From Microcaldota archaeon (lineage in GTDB: Archaea > Micrarchaeota > Micrarchaeia > Micrarchaeales > CABMGC01): a DNA stretch of 33,216 nucleotides. The DNA lies in assembly GCA_028867145.1 (NCBI GenBank), contig JAGWGX010000007.1:1-33216 (forward strand), in the 5' to 3' direction. The position numbers were made by a program, and so were the translations under genes. The notes below the pieces were generated by a model, which was given only the letters and a program-made list of their open reading frames with translations, was not told where the DNA came from and ran no database searches. The stretch's first letter is position 1, and the number at the start of each line of letters is the position of its first letter. Shown one piece after another: positions 1 to 8,817 of the stretch.

Positions 1-288
1 CACGTCGCCGCGCTCAAGGCGCGTCTCAACAAACTTTGCGATGATGATTCCCTTGTACGGGGAGTTCAAATCGACGGAGTAGCTATTCAGCCTTGCCTCC
101 TCTACAATTCCGATGACAATGTCTCCCCTAATCGGATACCAAAGTCCCTCTAGTGCAACCAGGGAGCTTCTCTCCTCGTTGTATATACCCAACACTGTCG
201 AGTATGTTTTCTCGTCTTCTATTATTGCGTTCTCTATTCGGAGTGGCGTTTGCGCCAACAACTCTCCGGGAACTACTATTCTGCTCAT
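1..288 (-). CDS. rrp4: Exosome complex RNA-binding protein Rrp4, N-terminal part (gene runs off the left edge)
   Basis: Reverse strand reads MSRIVVPGELLAQTPLRIENAIIEDEKTYSTVLGIYNEERSSLVALEGLWYPIRGDIVIGIVEEARLNSYSVDLNSPYKG..., an Rrp4-like N-terminus (PGE...Y.P..GD.VIG.V...VD..SPY). It lies immediately downstream of SBDS, as in the common archaeal psmA-SBDS-rrp4 order. Confidence 0.85.
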   Translation of the reverse strand, partial: MSRIVVPGELLAQTPLRIENAIIEDEKTYSTVLGIYNEERSSLVALEGLWYPIRGDIVIGIVEEARLNSYSVDLNSPYKGIIIAKFVETRLERGDV

Positions 289-987
289 TTATACACCTAT
301 AATCTTCGCTGTTGCACTTCCGTGCGTGAAAGAGTTCAATTTGTCCATGAACTCTGCCTGCAATCCTGCAGGGAACTCAATTGTGGCCGACAGGGCACCG
401 TTTGGCAGCCAGGTCTCGCTCTTGAGGCCGTACTGCTTTAGCAGCCCGTAGCACCTATTCGCAGATTCCGCTGGAATTGTGACCTCCATCTTCGCCACCG
501 CGAACTTGATGGGGATGATCATGTTGATCTTCTTTAGTATCGGATCTATCTGCTCCTGCGCATTCTTGAAAGGGTCGATTGTGACCTTTCCCTGCTCCAT
601 CGCGTTCTCAATTCTCTGAGCCGGATGAGGGGCGTTTGTCCTTGGGTCAATCGCGTTCCTTGCAATTATCTGGATTATCTGCTTTCTCTTCTCCTCGAGC
701 AGCTTGTTTCGCTGCTCTGTTGTGATAGGAACGTTTCCGTTCTTTAGTATCTTCTCGACGACCTTTGACATCTCGGTTGTCTGGAAAGCCTTCTTTAGCT
801 TCTCCTCTGATGTTCGCTCGCCCTTGTTTGCGTCCTTGAATATCTCTTCGACTGTCAGGACCGACATCGGGTCTGTCCTCTTCCCAGTGATGTATTCGTA
901 GGCTAGCTCGGAATCAATGAAGATCTCGAACTCCTCTCCATGGACGGAGTACTTGGCTATTACTGTCTTTGAAGACATAAATTTCAC
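289..987 (-). CDS. Ribosome maturation protein SBDS/SDO1 homolog
   Basis: 232 aa; FEIFIDSELAYEYITGKRTDPMSVLTVEEIFKDANKGERTSEEKLKKAF is SBDS-like. Neighbours are psmA and rrp4. Confidence 0.9.
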   Translation of the reverse strand: MKFMSSKTVIAKYSVHGEEFEIFIDSELAYEYITGKRTDPMSVLTVEEIFKDANKGERTSEEKLKKAFQTTEMSKVVEKILKNGNVPITTEQRNKLLEEKRKQIIQIIARNAIDPRTNAPHPAQRIENAMEQGKVTIDPFKNAQEQIDPILKKINMIIPIKFAVAKMEVTIPAESANRCYGLLKQYGLKSETWLPNGALSATIEFPAGLQAEFMDKLNSFTHGSATAKIIGV

Positions 988-1011
988 TGTAAGGCGACTC
1001 GAGAGCTAAAA

Positions 1012-1707
1012 TTAAAGATACTTCGCAATCTCAGATTGCCCGAGCATCGTGTACTCCTCGGAGTCATAGATGTATCCTATGTCGATGTTCTCGGTTGAGA
1101 GCTTGCCCTCGTTCACCTTTTTGAGTATCTTGATGCCCAGGTCGATTCCGTCCTCGAGCTTCATATTATCCTTGTAATCCTTGACCAGAATGTCCGTTGC
1201 GATCTTCTTTCCGACTCCTATTGCGTCAGCCTTGTAACCAAGGAATGAGGCACCAGGCTCTATCTCGAAGAGTCGCGGCTTTGAGTCGATTCCACCAAGA
1301 AGCATTGAGACCGCGTATGGACGCATGCCCCCGTACATCGTTGCCTGCATCATGTAAGATGAGATGTCCTTTGCAAGAGCCTCCACCGACTTCGTCTCCG
1401 AAAAGAGCATCCTGTGATTTTGCGCATTCGACCTTGCGACGCCGACTAGGTGCAGCCCGTCCGAGACCATTCCGCTGTACGTGGTCCCGATATGCGAGTC
1501 AATTCGAAACACCTTTTGTATCGTCTCTGGAACTGCAAGAGGGTCGCTGATGTTCTTGTGCGCAATGAATAGAATTCCGTCTTTAATCACGAGGCCAATT
1601 GAGGTGGCGCCCTTTCTAACTGCCTCCTTTGCGTACTCAACCTGGAAGAGCCTTCCGTCAGGGTTGAACATGACTCCTCGGTCATAGGCTTGAACGTTTG
1701 GATACAT
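1012..1707 (-). CDS. psmA: Proteasome subunit alpha
   Basis: YDRGVMFNPDGRLFQVEYAKEAVRKGATSIGL is the conserved alpha-subunit N-terminus. Confidence 0.95.
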   Translation of the reverse strand: MYPNVQAYDRGVMFNPDGRLFQVEYAKEAVRKGATSIGLVIKDGILFIAHKNISDPLAVPETIQKVFRIDSHIGTTYSGMVSDGLHLVGVARSNAQNHRMLFSETKSVEALAKDISSYMMQATMYGGMRPYAVSMLLGGIDSKPRLFEIEPGASFLGYKADAIGVGKKIATDILVKDYKDNMKLEDGIDLGIKILKKVNEGKLSTENIDIGYIYDSEEYTMLGQSEIAKYL

Positions 1708-1810
1708 AGTTACACCAACAATTAGAGAATTGTAAGAATACAGTAGAATATAGGTTAATTATAATTATATACTTTTGCTTGGCCCCCTTTGCAGGGGATA
1801 TAGACGGAGT

Positions 1811-2140
1811 TTAGGGCTCCTGACGCCTTGGATTTGAGAGACGCTCGAGCTTCTCCTTGGCGTATTTGGCATAAGCAGATCCAATCTCGGTCAGAGTGTA
1901 GTATTTCTTCTTGTTTTGCTCAATTCTTTCAAGCCACCCTTGCCTAAAGGCTGCATCTAAAATCACCTCCATCTTTTTTATCTCCTCTGAGCTAATGACC
2001 CCTTCGAAAATTGCAGGCACTGTTGCCCAGTGGCCAATCTCATAAAGCTTTGAGAGTGCGGTTTTTGCGTAAGGATGTGTTGGCTCGGGGTCCTGGACCT
2101 TGATGTGCTTTGGCTTTGGGACCCCTTTCTCAAGTGCCAT
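1811..2140 (-). CDS. Hypothetical protein, possible winged-helix domain
   Basis: 109-aa ORF, co-oriented between the RNase P genes and psmA. Segment VILDAAFRQGWLERIEQNKKKYYTLTEIGSAYAKY resembles a wHTH recognition helix and wing. Confidence 0.6.
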   Translation of the reverse strand: MALEKGVPKPKHIKVQDPEPTHPYAKTALSKLYEIGHWATVPAIFEGVISSEEIKKMEVILDAAFRQGWLERIEQNKKKYYTLTEIGSAYAKYAKEKLERLSNPRRQEP

Positions 2141-2147
2141 ATGGTTA

Positions 2148-2477
2148 CTACTCTACCTTCGCTCTTATAGTTTTTGATTTAAGGGCGCGGATTGTGCCCG
2201 AGGTTTTGAGGGTGTAGAATCCGATTTCCTGGTTGTTGAAGAGCTTGATGAAAGAGAATGCAAGCACTATTGCCTTTTCCGAGCCGCGCGAGACCCTAAT
2301 TATGAACTTTGTCTCATCAGTTTGCTCAGCAAGGAATGGGTTTGCCTCAAGATAGTTTTTCTCCCCGATGAACTTTGCGATTTCAGATCTTAGCTGCGAC
2401 CAGGCAACCTTGTCAGTAATGTCAAGAGGCCTTGAGGCCTCGATCATCACATACCTGCTCTTACGCTTCAAGATCAT
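2148..2477 (-). CDS. rnp2: RNase P protein component 2 (Pop5/Rpp14 family)
   Basis: 109 aa; KRKSRYVMIEA... N-terminus and ...KAIVLAFSFIKLFNNQEIGFYTLKTSGTIRALK. Adjacent to Rpp30 and upstream of psmA, a common archaeal order. Confidence 0.75.
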   Translation of the reverse strand: MILKRKSRYVMIEASRPLDITDKVAWSQLRSEIAKFIGEKNYLEANPFLAEQTDETKFIIRVSRGSEKAIVLAFSFIKLFNNQEIGFYTLKTSGTIRALKSKTIRAKVE

Positions 2478-2985
2478 TTATCAGTTCACCAAGTGTTGTT
2501 GTCATCTTCTTTGCGGCGTGCTCCTCTATGCAGATCATCTTTGAGATCTCAAGCAGCTGCGCTGTAGAGAGGAAGTAGTGCTCGTTTGGGGCAAGCGAGA
2601 TCATCGCCATGCCCACCTTTGCGCGATACCCTTCCCTGAAACTCTTCTTTAGCTTGTGCACTTTTGAGATTCGATCTCGCTGGCTGATCTCAAGATAGTA
2701 AGCATTGAAAACGAGCAGCTTCTCGTTCTCCTTTAGCTTGTTAATCGTCTTTGGGTCGATTTCCTCGCCGTTTGTGAGAAGTCCGATTGCGTTTGGAGAC
2801 TTAATTAGGTTGTAGATTATGTTTGGATTGGTTGATGAAATCAGGAATGGATTCTTTGTCTGCTTTATGCTGTCAAGTATTTCAACATCCTCCCCGATGT
2901 TTAGCACCCTCTTGAAGCCCAGCCTCTTTGCAAGCTTTGGGTCCATTGGAATCTTGGAGTTTGTGAGGTCAAAGTACTGCATCAA
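2461..2985 (-). CDS. rnp3: RNase P protein component 3 (Rpp30 family), short version
   Basis: 174 aa; KRLGFKRVL...IGLLTNGEEIDPKTINKLKENEKLLVFNAYYLEIS...YRAKVGMAMISLAPNEHYFLSTAQLLEISKMICIEEHAAKKMTTTLGELI is consistent with an Rpp30 TIM barrel. Overlaps rnp2 by 17 nt. Confidence 0.7.
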   Translation of the reverse strand: MMQYFDLTNSKIPMDPKLAKRLGFKRVLNIGEDVEILDSIKQTKNPFLISSTNPNIIYNLIKSPNAIGLLTNGEEIDPKTINKLKENEKLLVFNAYYLEISQRDRISKVHKLKKSFREGYRAKVGMAMISLAPNEHYFLSTAQLLEISKMICIEEHAAKKMTTTLGELINDLEA

Positions 2986-2986
2986 A

Positions 2987-4219
2987 TCATTGCTCCTTTG
3001 CCTCCTCCTTTCCCTCTGCCTCGCTCTCTTTGTAGAGTCCCTTCTCTACCGTCATCTTTATCTTGTCCGGGGAGTACGCGAGCTTGATTAATTTTGTGTG
3101 GCCCCTAATTCCCTTGCCCGACTCGTATGTGTTGATCAGCCCTTGCATCTCAAGATCTGAGATGTACTTCCTGTACCACCTTGATGACTTTGGCTCCTTG
3201 GAAAGCGAGCCTGATATCGAGGCGTACTTGTCGTAGACCTCGCCGCTGAAAAGATAGGTCTCGCTGTCCTGGTTTAGCTTCTTGTACCTGCTTCCTTGAA
3301 GGGTGAGCATTGCAATTGCGTAGATGACAAGCTTCTGGTGCTCGGGAAGCGTGCTCACAAGCTCATATGCAATCTCCTCCTCCGCGCTCTTTGAGGCCTC
3401 CTCAATCTCCTTGGTTGAAATCTTTGTAAGCTTCTTCTCCTCCGCAACTTCCGCGGCCCTTGATAGTATCTTTAGCGCGAATCTTGCGTCACCGCTCTCC
3501 CTTGCCGAGATTGCCGCAGCAAGATTTAGGGCGGAGGGCTCAACCATGTTTGCCTTGAGGCCAACCGCTGATCGCTGCTGAAGTATTGCGAGCAGCTCAC
3601 TTGAGTTGTATGGCGGAAAGACAAGCTCTGTCTCGTAGAGCGTTGAGAGGCTCCTTGGATCAAGGTCCTCCTTGAATGATATTTTGTTTGAGACGCCAAG
3701 TATTGTTATTCCCCCGTTCTTTATGTCCGAGTTTGCCCTTGTCATAGTGTAGATCAAATCGTCTAGGTCCTTTACTATGTCAATCTCGTCAAGCACTACG
3801 ATCAGGACCTTGCCGTCCTCCTCTATCCACGACATCAGCCTCTCGTAGATATCAACTAGCCCGTATCCCCTCTTTGCATATGTGGGAAGGTGGTCGGAGA
3901 TTATCTTGCTTAGCACCCTGTACCTTGAGTTGTAGATCCTGCAGTTGATGTATGATATCTTTGCCTTGACTGTCGAGAGTTTTTTAACCTCATCAATCAC
4001 GTACTTGACGCAGGAGGTCTTTCCTGTACCGGTCTTGCCATAGACAAAAAGATTCCTCCCCCTCTCCCCCTTGAGCGATGGGGTTAATGCCTTCACAATC
4101 AGTGAGATCTGCTTGTCACGAAAGAGAAGGTGGTCGGGCATAAAGTGAGGCGAGAGTGCATCTCTGTTCACAAATACGGCCGACTCCTTTAGGAGATCGG
4201 CAAAAGGCTCTGCCATCAA
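2987..4219 (-). CDS. Orc1/Cdc6 family replication initiator
   Basis: Walker A GKTGTGKT, Walker B VLIVVLDEID, sensor ITILGVSNK, C-terminal winged-helix region (RWYRKYISDLEMQGLINTYESGKGIRGHTKLIKL). Confidence 0.95.
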   Translation of the reverse strand: MMAEPFADLLKESAVFVNRDALSPHFMPDHLLFRDKQISLIVKALTPSLKGERGRNLFVYGKTGTGKTSCVKYVIDEVKKLSTVKAKISYINCRIYNSRYRVLSKIISDHLPTYAKRGYGLVDIYERLMSWIEEDGKVLIVVLDEIDIVKDLDDLIYTMTRANSDIKNGGITILGVSNKISFKEDLDPRSLSTLYETELVFPPYNSSELLAILQQRSAVGLKANMVEPSALNLAAAISARESGDARFALKILSRAAEVAEEKKLTKISTKEIEEASKSAEEEIAYELVSTLPEHQKLVIYAIAMLTLQGSRYKKLNQDSETYLFSGEVYDKYASISGSLSKEPKSSRWYRKYISDLEMQGLINTYESGKGIRGHTKLIKLAYSPDKIKMTVEKGLYKESEAEGKEEAKEQ

Positions 4220-4231
4220 ACCCCCGATTAG

Positions 4232-5047
4232 CTAAATGAATTTCTTTACAATATCTATAAATACTCCCTTAATGCGCTCATCTTCGAGGACAGGAACCTT
4301 TCCAAGATCGCTTAATTCTCCGATGTTCAAATCAAGGTTGACCATGCCTAGCATCTCGCATCCAAGCGCCTCTGAGACCTCTTTTGCGCCCTTTGGAACC
4401 CCGTTTGACATGTTCTCAATCACCCCAAGCAGTGCAAGCCCGAACTTCTTTGCCATGACCCCGGATTTGATGGTGTTGATTGCAGAGATGTGCTGCGGGG
4501 TCGTAACAAGCACAAATCCATCAAGTGGGATTAACTGCATTAACGTTAGCGGCGCATCGCTTGAGCCAGGAGGAAGGTCAATTATCAGATAGTCGAGTTC
4601 TCCCCACTTTGTGTCAACAAAAAACTCCTTGAGCATCTTTGTGAGCATCGGGCCTCTCCAGATAATCGGCTTTGATGTATCGGTGAAGAACATCGCGGTT
4701 GAGATTATCTTTACCCCGTTGACCTCCGCAGGCTGAAGAGGATAATCGCGCGCTGGAACATCCTTGTATCCTACAAAGTAGGTTATGTTTGGTGTGTCAA
4801 TGTCCGCGTCAACGAGCCCAACCTTGTACCCCATCCCACTTAAAGTGTAGGCGATGTTCACAGCGGTCGTGGTCTTTCCGACTCCACCCTTGGCGCTGTA
4901 AACCCCTATCTTGTGCTTTATTCCCGAAAGGCTCTTCTTTAGCTCCTCGCGCTGCTTTATCACGGCAAGAAATGATGGGTCGATCTTCTTCAGGTCGGCG
5001 TTTTCCGGATTAAATTCTCCTTCCGCCATGCAATCACAAATAGACAA
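4232..5047 (-). CDS. Mrp/NBP35-type P-loop ATPase (Fe-S carrier / ApbC family)
   Basis: KIGVYSAKGGVGKTTTAVNIAYTLSGMGYKVGLVDADIDTPNITYF (deviant Walker A), DYLIIDLPPGSSDAPLTLMQLIPLDGFVLVTTPQ. An internal start at MAEGEFN is possible. Confidence 0.9.
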   Translation of the reverse strand: MSICDCMAEGEFNPENADLKKIDPSFLAVIKQREELKKSLSGIKHKIGVYSAKGGVGKTTTAVNIAYTLSGMGYKVGLVDADIDTPNITYFVGYKDVPARDYPLQPAEVNGVKIISTAMFFTDTSKPIIWRGPMLTKMLKEFFVDTKWGELDYLIIDLPPGSSDAPLTLMQLIPLDGFVLVTTPQHISAINTIKSGVMAKKFGLALLGVIENMSNGVPKGAKEVSEALGCEMLGMVNLDLNIGELSDLGKVPVLEDERIKGVFIDIVKKFI

Positions 5048-5074
5048 TGCTAATGGGAGGAGAATGAATATAAT

Positions 5075-5341
5075 TCATGCCCTCTTTGGCAGGCGCTGCT
5101 GCCAGGCCTCCTCAAATGCGGTGATGAAAAGTCGAATCTGGTCTGTGCCTTCCCGAGATTCCCAAAGGTCTTCTGAAGCTTCCCAGAGGGTGTTGACTAT
5201 TGATACCTTGGTGAACCACTCATCTATCGGGATTTTGGCTGCGGTCTGGATCGCCGTTGCGCTTCTCTGAGCATGATCCATCTTTTTGATCAATTCAACG
5301 CTGAGCCCGTGGGGCAGCTTTCGAAACTTTGGCTGAAGCAT
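5075..5341 (-). CDS. Hypothetical protein (88 aa)
   Basis: Open frame in the space between mrp and the ssb promoter; no family recognised. Confidence 0.5.
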   Translation of the reverse strand: MLQPKFRKLPHGLSVELIKKMDHAQRSATAIQTAAKIPIDEWFTKVSIVNTLWEASEDLWESREGTDQIRLFITAFEEAWQQRLPKRA

Positions 5342-5488
5342 CTTACCAAAAGTTGTATGGCGGGGCTGTTTATATGCCTATTCCATTTCTTTGTTGGGAG
5401 GCGATAATCGACGGATTAATCGAGAAAATTACAAAGCTTCTTATAATTATTCAATCAAATTCAGTTTGTTAAACACTAAGGTGAAATA

Positions 5489-5848
5489 ATGAAAATAAGC
5501 GAGTTGAAAGCAGGAGCAACAAATGTCACAATAGAAGCGACAGTTGCGTCAAAGCAGGAGCCAAGAGAGGTCGTTACAAAGTATGGAAAGAGGCTTAACG
5601 TTGCAAACATAACCCTCAAGGATGATTCGGGAAGCATCGCAATGTCCCTATGGGGCAATGATGTCGAGGCGGTCAATGAGGGAGACGTGATAAAGGTCAC
5701 AAACGGATATGTCAGTGAGTTCAGGGGTTCGCCACAGCTCTCATCTGGAAAGTTTGGGAAGATTGAGGTCATCTCAAAGGGAACAGGAAAGGCCGCGAAG
5801 TCTGAGGACGAGGCCAGCTTTGATGACATGGAGGAAGGAGAGATGTAA
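5489..5848 (+). CDS. ssb: Single-stranded DNA-binding protein, single OB fold with acidic C-terminal tail
   Basis: KISELKAGATNVTIEATVASKQEPREVVTKYGKRLNVANITLKDDSGSIAMSLWGNDVEAVNEGDVIKVTNGYVSEFRG (OB fold of archaeal SSB/RPA type); acidic end EDEASFDDMEEGEM. Confidence 0.85.
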   Translation: MKISELKAGATNVTIEATVASKQEPREVVTKYGKRLNVANITLKDDSGSIAMSLWGNDVEAVNEGDVIKVTNGYVSEFRGSPQLSSGKFGKIEVISKGTGKAAKSEDEASFDDMEEGEM

Positions 5849-6312
5849 TGGTCCTTTCGGAAGGAACATTAGCACCGGATTTTAAACTTGCAGGAACGGA
5901 CAACAGGCCCCACTCCCTAAAGGAGTACAGGGGAAAGAAGGTTGTCCTTTATTTTTACCCAAAGGATGACACGCCAGGCTGCACCAAGGAGGCTTGCGCA
6001 TTTCGCGACTCGCTTTCCCAAATCAAAAAGACCGACACAGAAGTTTTGGGCGTGAGCAGGGACGGTGTAGAATCTCACGAGAAGTTTGCAAGCAAGTACA
6101 ATTTGAACTTCATGCTGCTTGCAGATACTGAGGAGAAGGTTTGCAAGGCGTATGGCGTGATAGGGAAGAAGAACCTTTACGGAGTGATATCGATTGGTCT
6201 AATAAGGTCAACATTCATAATAGACAAGAAGGGAAAAATCGCAAAGGTGTTCTCCCCAGTGCGCGTAGACGGCCACAAGGACAAGGTGCTTGAGGCACTG
6301 GAGCAGATTTGA
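5848..6312 (+). CDS. bcp: Peroxiredoxin, Bcp/thioredoxin-dependent thiol peroxidase
   Basis: GTLAPDFKLAGTDN...VVLYFYPKDDTPGCTKEACAFRDS; peroxidatic Cys motif present. Confidence 0.95.
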   Translation: MVLSEGTLAPDFKLAGTDNRPHSLKEYRGKKVVLYFYPKDDTPGCTKEACAFRDSLSQIKKTDTEVLGVSRDGVESHEKFASKYNLNFMLLADTEEKVCKAYGVIGKKNLYGVISIGLIRSTFIIDKKGKIAKVFSPVRVDGHKDKVLEALEQI

Positions 6313-6327
6313 TATTGAAGTGATTTT

Positions 6328-6612
6328 ATGGCAACAAAGAAAAATAGTGCAAAGAAGGAGATGGAAGAGATGCATGATCATGAGATGATGCACCATGGGA
6401 TGAAGGGAAAGGGAATAGTCTACCTTGTCGTGGGTGTGATATTCGTGTACCTTGCATACACATGGAGCGCGGCATTGATTGTTCCTCTAGTAACGCTAGG
6501 CATTGGACTCTGGTTCCTAAGCGCAGGCTCGATGAAGATGGGCTGGAACATGATGGGCTACGGTTGCGGATGCTGCGGCTGTTGCGATTGCGAGTGGGAC
6601 GAGAAGGGCTAA
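6328..6612 (+). CDS. Small membrane protein with His/Met-rich N-terminus and C-terminal Cys cluster
   Basis: 94 aa; EMEEMHDHEMMHHGMKGKG, then hydrophobic IVYLVVGVIFVYLAYTWSAALIVPLVTLGIGLWFLSAG, then GYGCGCCGCCDCEWDEKG. Confidence 0.75.
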   Translation: MATKKNSAKKEMEEMHDHEMMHHGMKGKGIVYLVVGVIFVYLAYTWSAALIVPLVTLGIGLWFLSAGSMKMGWNMMGYGCGCCGCCDCEWDEKG

Positions 6613-7421
6613 GCGCTCTTTCTTCTCTGCTTGGATTCAGCTCTTTTTATTTCGAGGAACGGGGTTCTCTCCGTTCCGAATTTTTCTCTTTCCTCTATTA
6701 TCTTCTTCTTTAGCTCTGTGCCGATTTTGGCTCTCCTTATTGCAGAGGGAAGAAGCTGGGAAACATCGGACATCGAAAAGTATTTCGCTCCGGCAAGCTG
6801 GACTGCGGTGGCCACGTCAGGGGGGTTTAGCTTCTCGATGCTTGAATTCATTAGGGAGTTTAGCGTATGCCTGTACTTCGCCACCTTTTCGTAATAGTCA
6901 ACCCCTAAGATAGGAGGCCTTTCCATTCTGTCCGTAAGGGAAATTACATAGTCCACTTTCAATCCGGCGAGCTTAACATAGAGCATGCTCTCCAGCACTG
7001 AGAGGCCTGTGGTGGTTACGTCCTCAACTAGAACAATCGGCTCCTTTGGGGTGCCTATAAAATATCTATCAAGCGGATGGCCATGGTCCTTTGGGGTTTT
7101 TCTCATAGAGACTACAGTGTATTTGCCCTGTTCCAGCGAACTTTTTTCTGAGATATATGAAAGCTGCGCGGAAACTCCAAATGGGCTCATGCCCTCGGGC
7201 ACACCCAAAATCGTCATAGGCTCTAGGCCCATGTCCCTCACGAATCCAAGGGTGAACTTTATCGTTGAGTTGAGAAGCCTTGGGTTGTTGTACATCTCCT
7301 TCCAGCGCACGAAAAAATTTGACATCCTGCCTGAGTTGAGCAGCTTTGGCTCCGAATGGAATCCCACAAGGTTGCTTGAGAGGACCGACTGGTTGAATGC
7401 GTCTTGGTCAAAGCAGGGCAA
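6609..7421 (-). CDS. Orotate phosphoribosyltransferase-like PRTase with C-terminal extension
   Basis: SGRMSNFFVRWKEMYNNPRLL, MTILGVPEGMSPFGVSAQLSY, PRPP motif PIVLVEDVTTTGLSVLES. Confidence 0.8.
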   Translation of the reverse strand: MPCFDQDAFNQSVLSSNLVGFHSEPKLLNSGRMSNFFVRWKEMYNNPRLLNSTIKFTLGFVRDMGLEPMTILGVPEGMSPFGVSAQLSYISEKSSLEQGKYTVVSMRKTPKDHGHPLDRYFIGTPKEPIVLVEDVTTTGLSVLESMLYVKLAGLKVDYVISLTDRMERPPILGVDYYEKVAKYRHTLNSLMNSSIEKLNPPDVATAVQLAGAKYFSMSDVSQLLPSAIRRAKIGTELKKKIIEEREKFGTERTPFLEIKRAESKQRRKSA

Positions 7422-7480
7422 TCTGACACCAACTCTACTTGCAATGGGGCATACTTATTGCTTTCCTGCAATTTGTTTAC

Positions 7481-8734
7481 CTAGAAATCAACGTGCAGCC
7501 TGTCGCCGAACTTTGGCGCGTGCGCGTCGAATCCCTCTAGCTTTAGCGCCTCAGCAAGCGATTCCGTGTTTGCCTTGTCGCCATGTATGCAGTAGACCAC
7601 CTCAGGGTTGCTCTTTCTCACGTACTCGTAGATGTCCTCCTTGCTTGCGTGCGCGGAGAAGTCGTAGTATGTCGCGGGGTTATCTATCCTGTATTTCTCG
7701 TCGTCTATCTCAAGCTCGTGGCCGTCAAGAAGCAGCCTGCCGTTTGTGCCCTCAACTTGGTAGCCCGTGAGCATAATCCTTGACTGCTTGTTTAGCTTTG
7801 TTATGTAGTGCAGCACTGGCCCGCCGTTTAGCATCCCCGCAGTTGTTACAATTACGGATGGTTGTGCAAGTGCGGCGTCCCTCTCCTTGTGCTCGCCTAT
7901 CCAGTTGCACTGCTTCATTGCTGAGAGGAGCAGCTCCCTGTTTGGGGTGAACTCGGGATATCTCATCACAATCTCCGTCGCCTTCTTTGCCATTCCGTCC
8001 ATGTAGGTGTAGTTTATGAGACCGTGCTGGTAGAGTATTGCAATCATCTCCTGCGCCCTTCCGACCGCAAAGCAGGGAACCAGTGCTGTTCCTCCATCCT
8101 CAAGCGTTGCCTTCACGTCCGCGACGAAATCCTTGATCAACTTTGCCCTGTCGGGATGGCTCCTTGTCGCATACGTTGACTCGATCATCAAGATGTCGCT
8201 CTCCACGATCTCCGCGCCGCGCTGCAAGATCTGCGGCTGAGACTTGAAGTCGCCCGTGTAGACAAGCCTCTTGTCGTTGTGGTTCTTTTGTATGAGCGTA
8301 ACGGCGCTGCCCGTTATGTGCCCTGCATCCTTGAAGGTTATCTTGTAGTTTGCAAAGTCGATCTCGGAGTCGTAGTTGTAGGAAAGGTACTTTCTCAGGT
8401 AGTTCTTGAGCTGCATCTTTGAGTACATAGGCTTGATGTTTTGCTTCTTGGAAATTCCAAGCGAGTCCTCAAGGAGGAGCTCGCTTAAGTCCTTTGTCGG
8501 CTTTGTTCCAAACGCGACAGGAAACGCCTGGTCGTAGAGGATTGGAAGAGCGCCGGTGTGGTCAAAGTGCGCGTGGCTCACCACGACCGCATCAACCTTT
8601 GCGGGAATTAAGGGGTACTCTAGCCTTGGGGTGCCGTTCTTTGCCCCGTAGTCAAGAAGTATGTTCTTCTCGTCTTTTAGTAGAAATGCTGACCTTCCTA
8701 CCTCTCCTGCTCCACCTAAAAATTGTATTTCCAA
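7481..8734 (-). CDS. Metallo-beta-lactamase/beta-CASP RNA-processing nuclease (aCPSF-like, no KH domains)
   Basis: VVVSHAHFDHTGALP (HxHxDH), DAGHITGSAV, IESTYATRSHPDR, TTAGMLNGGPVLHYI, DFSAHASKEDI. Confidence 0.92.
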   Translation of the reverse strand: MEIQFLGGAGEVGRSAFLLKDEKNILLDYGAKNGTPRLEYPLIPAKVDAVVVSHAHFDHTGALPILYDQAFPVAFGTKPTKDLSELLLEDSLGISKKQNIKPMYSKMQLKNYLRKYLSYNYDSEIDFANYKITFKDAGHITGSAVTLIQKNHNDKRLVYTGDFKSQPQILQRGAEIVESDILMIESTYATRSHPDRAKLIKDFVADVKATLEDGGTALVPCFAVGRAQEMIAILYQHGLINYTYMDGMAKKATEIVMRYPEFTPNRELLLSAMKQCNWIGEHKERDAALAQPSVIVTTAGMLNGGPVLHYITKLNKQSRIMLTGYQVEGTNGRLLLDGHELEIDDEKYRIDNPATYYDFSAHASKEDIYEYVRKSNPEVVYCIHGDKANTESLAEALKLEGFDAHAPKFGDRLHVDF

Positions 8735-8817
8735 TAGCTCACATCCGATTAAACAGAAAAATAATCCTTTTAAGTATTTGTTTGTAAGTATCTTTAGCTT
8801 TTGCTTTAGGCGATTTG

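Noticed and set aside
1783-1797. Hairpin CCCCT-GCAA-AGGGG between the 1811 ORF and psmA
   Set aside because: Real inverted repeat (minus strand) but short. It may be a simple transcript end or chance, with no further support for a riboswitch.
4219-4232. Origin directly upstream of orc1/cdc6
   Set aside because: Only about 12 bp separate cdc6 from the upstream mrp gene, with no room for ORB elements or an unwinding tract.
5395-5430. gcgataatcgacggattaatcgag as an origin or operator repeat
   Set aside because: Short imperfect repeat upstream of the ssb promoter; too weak to separate from chance.
6985-7770. 261-aa plus-strand ORF opposite the PRTase and beta-CASP genes
   Set aside because: Antisense to two strongly supported genes; the protein is low-complexity and unrecognisable. 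Treated as a shadow ORF, as are the other 60-160 aa antisense ORFs such as 5476-5829, 10245-10730, 18706-19197 and 23451-23906.
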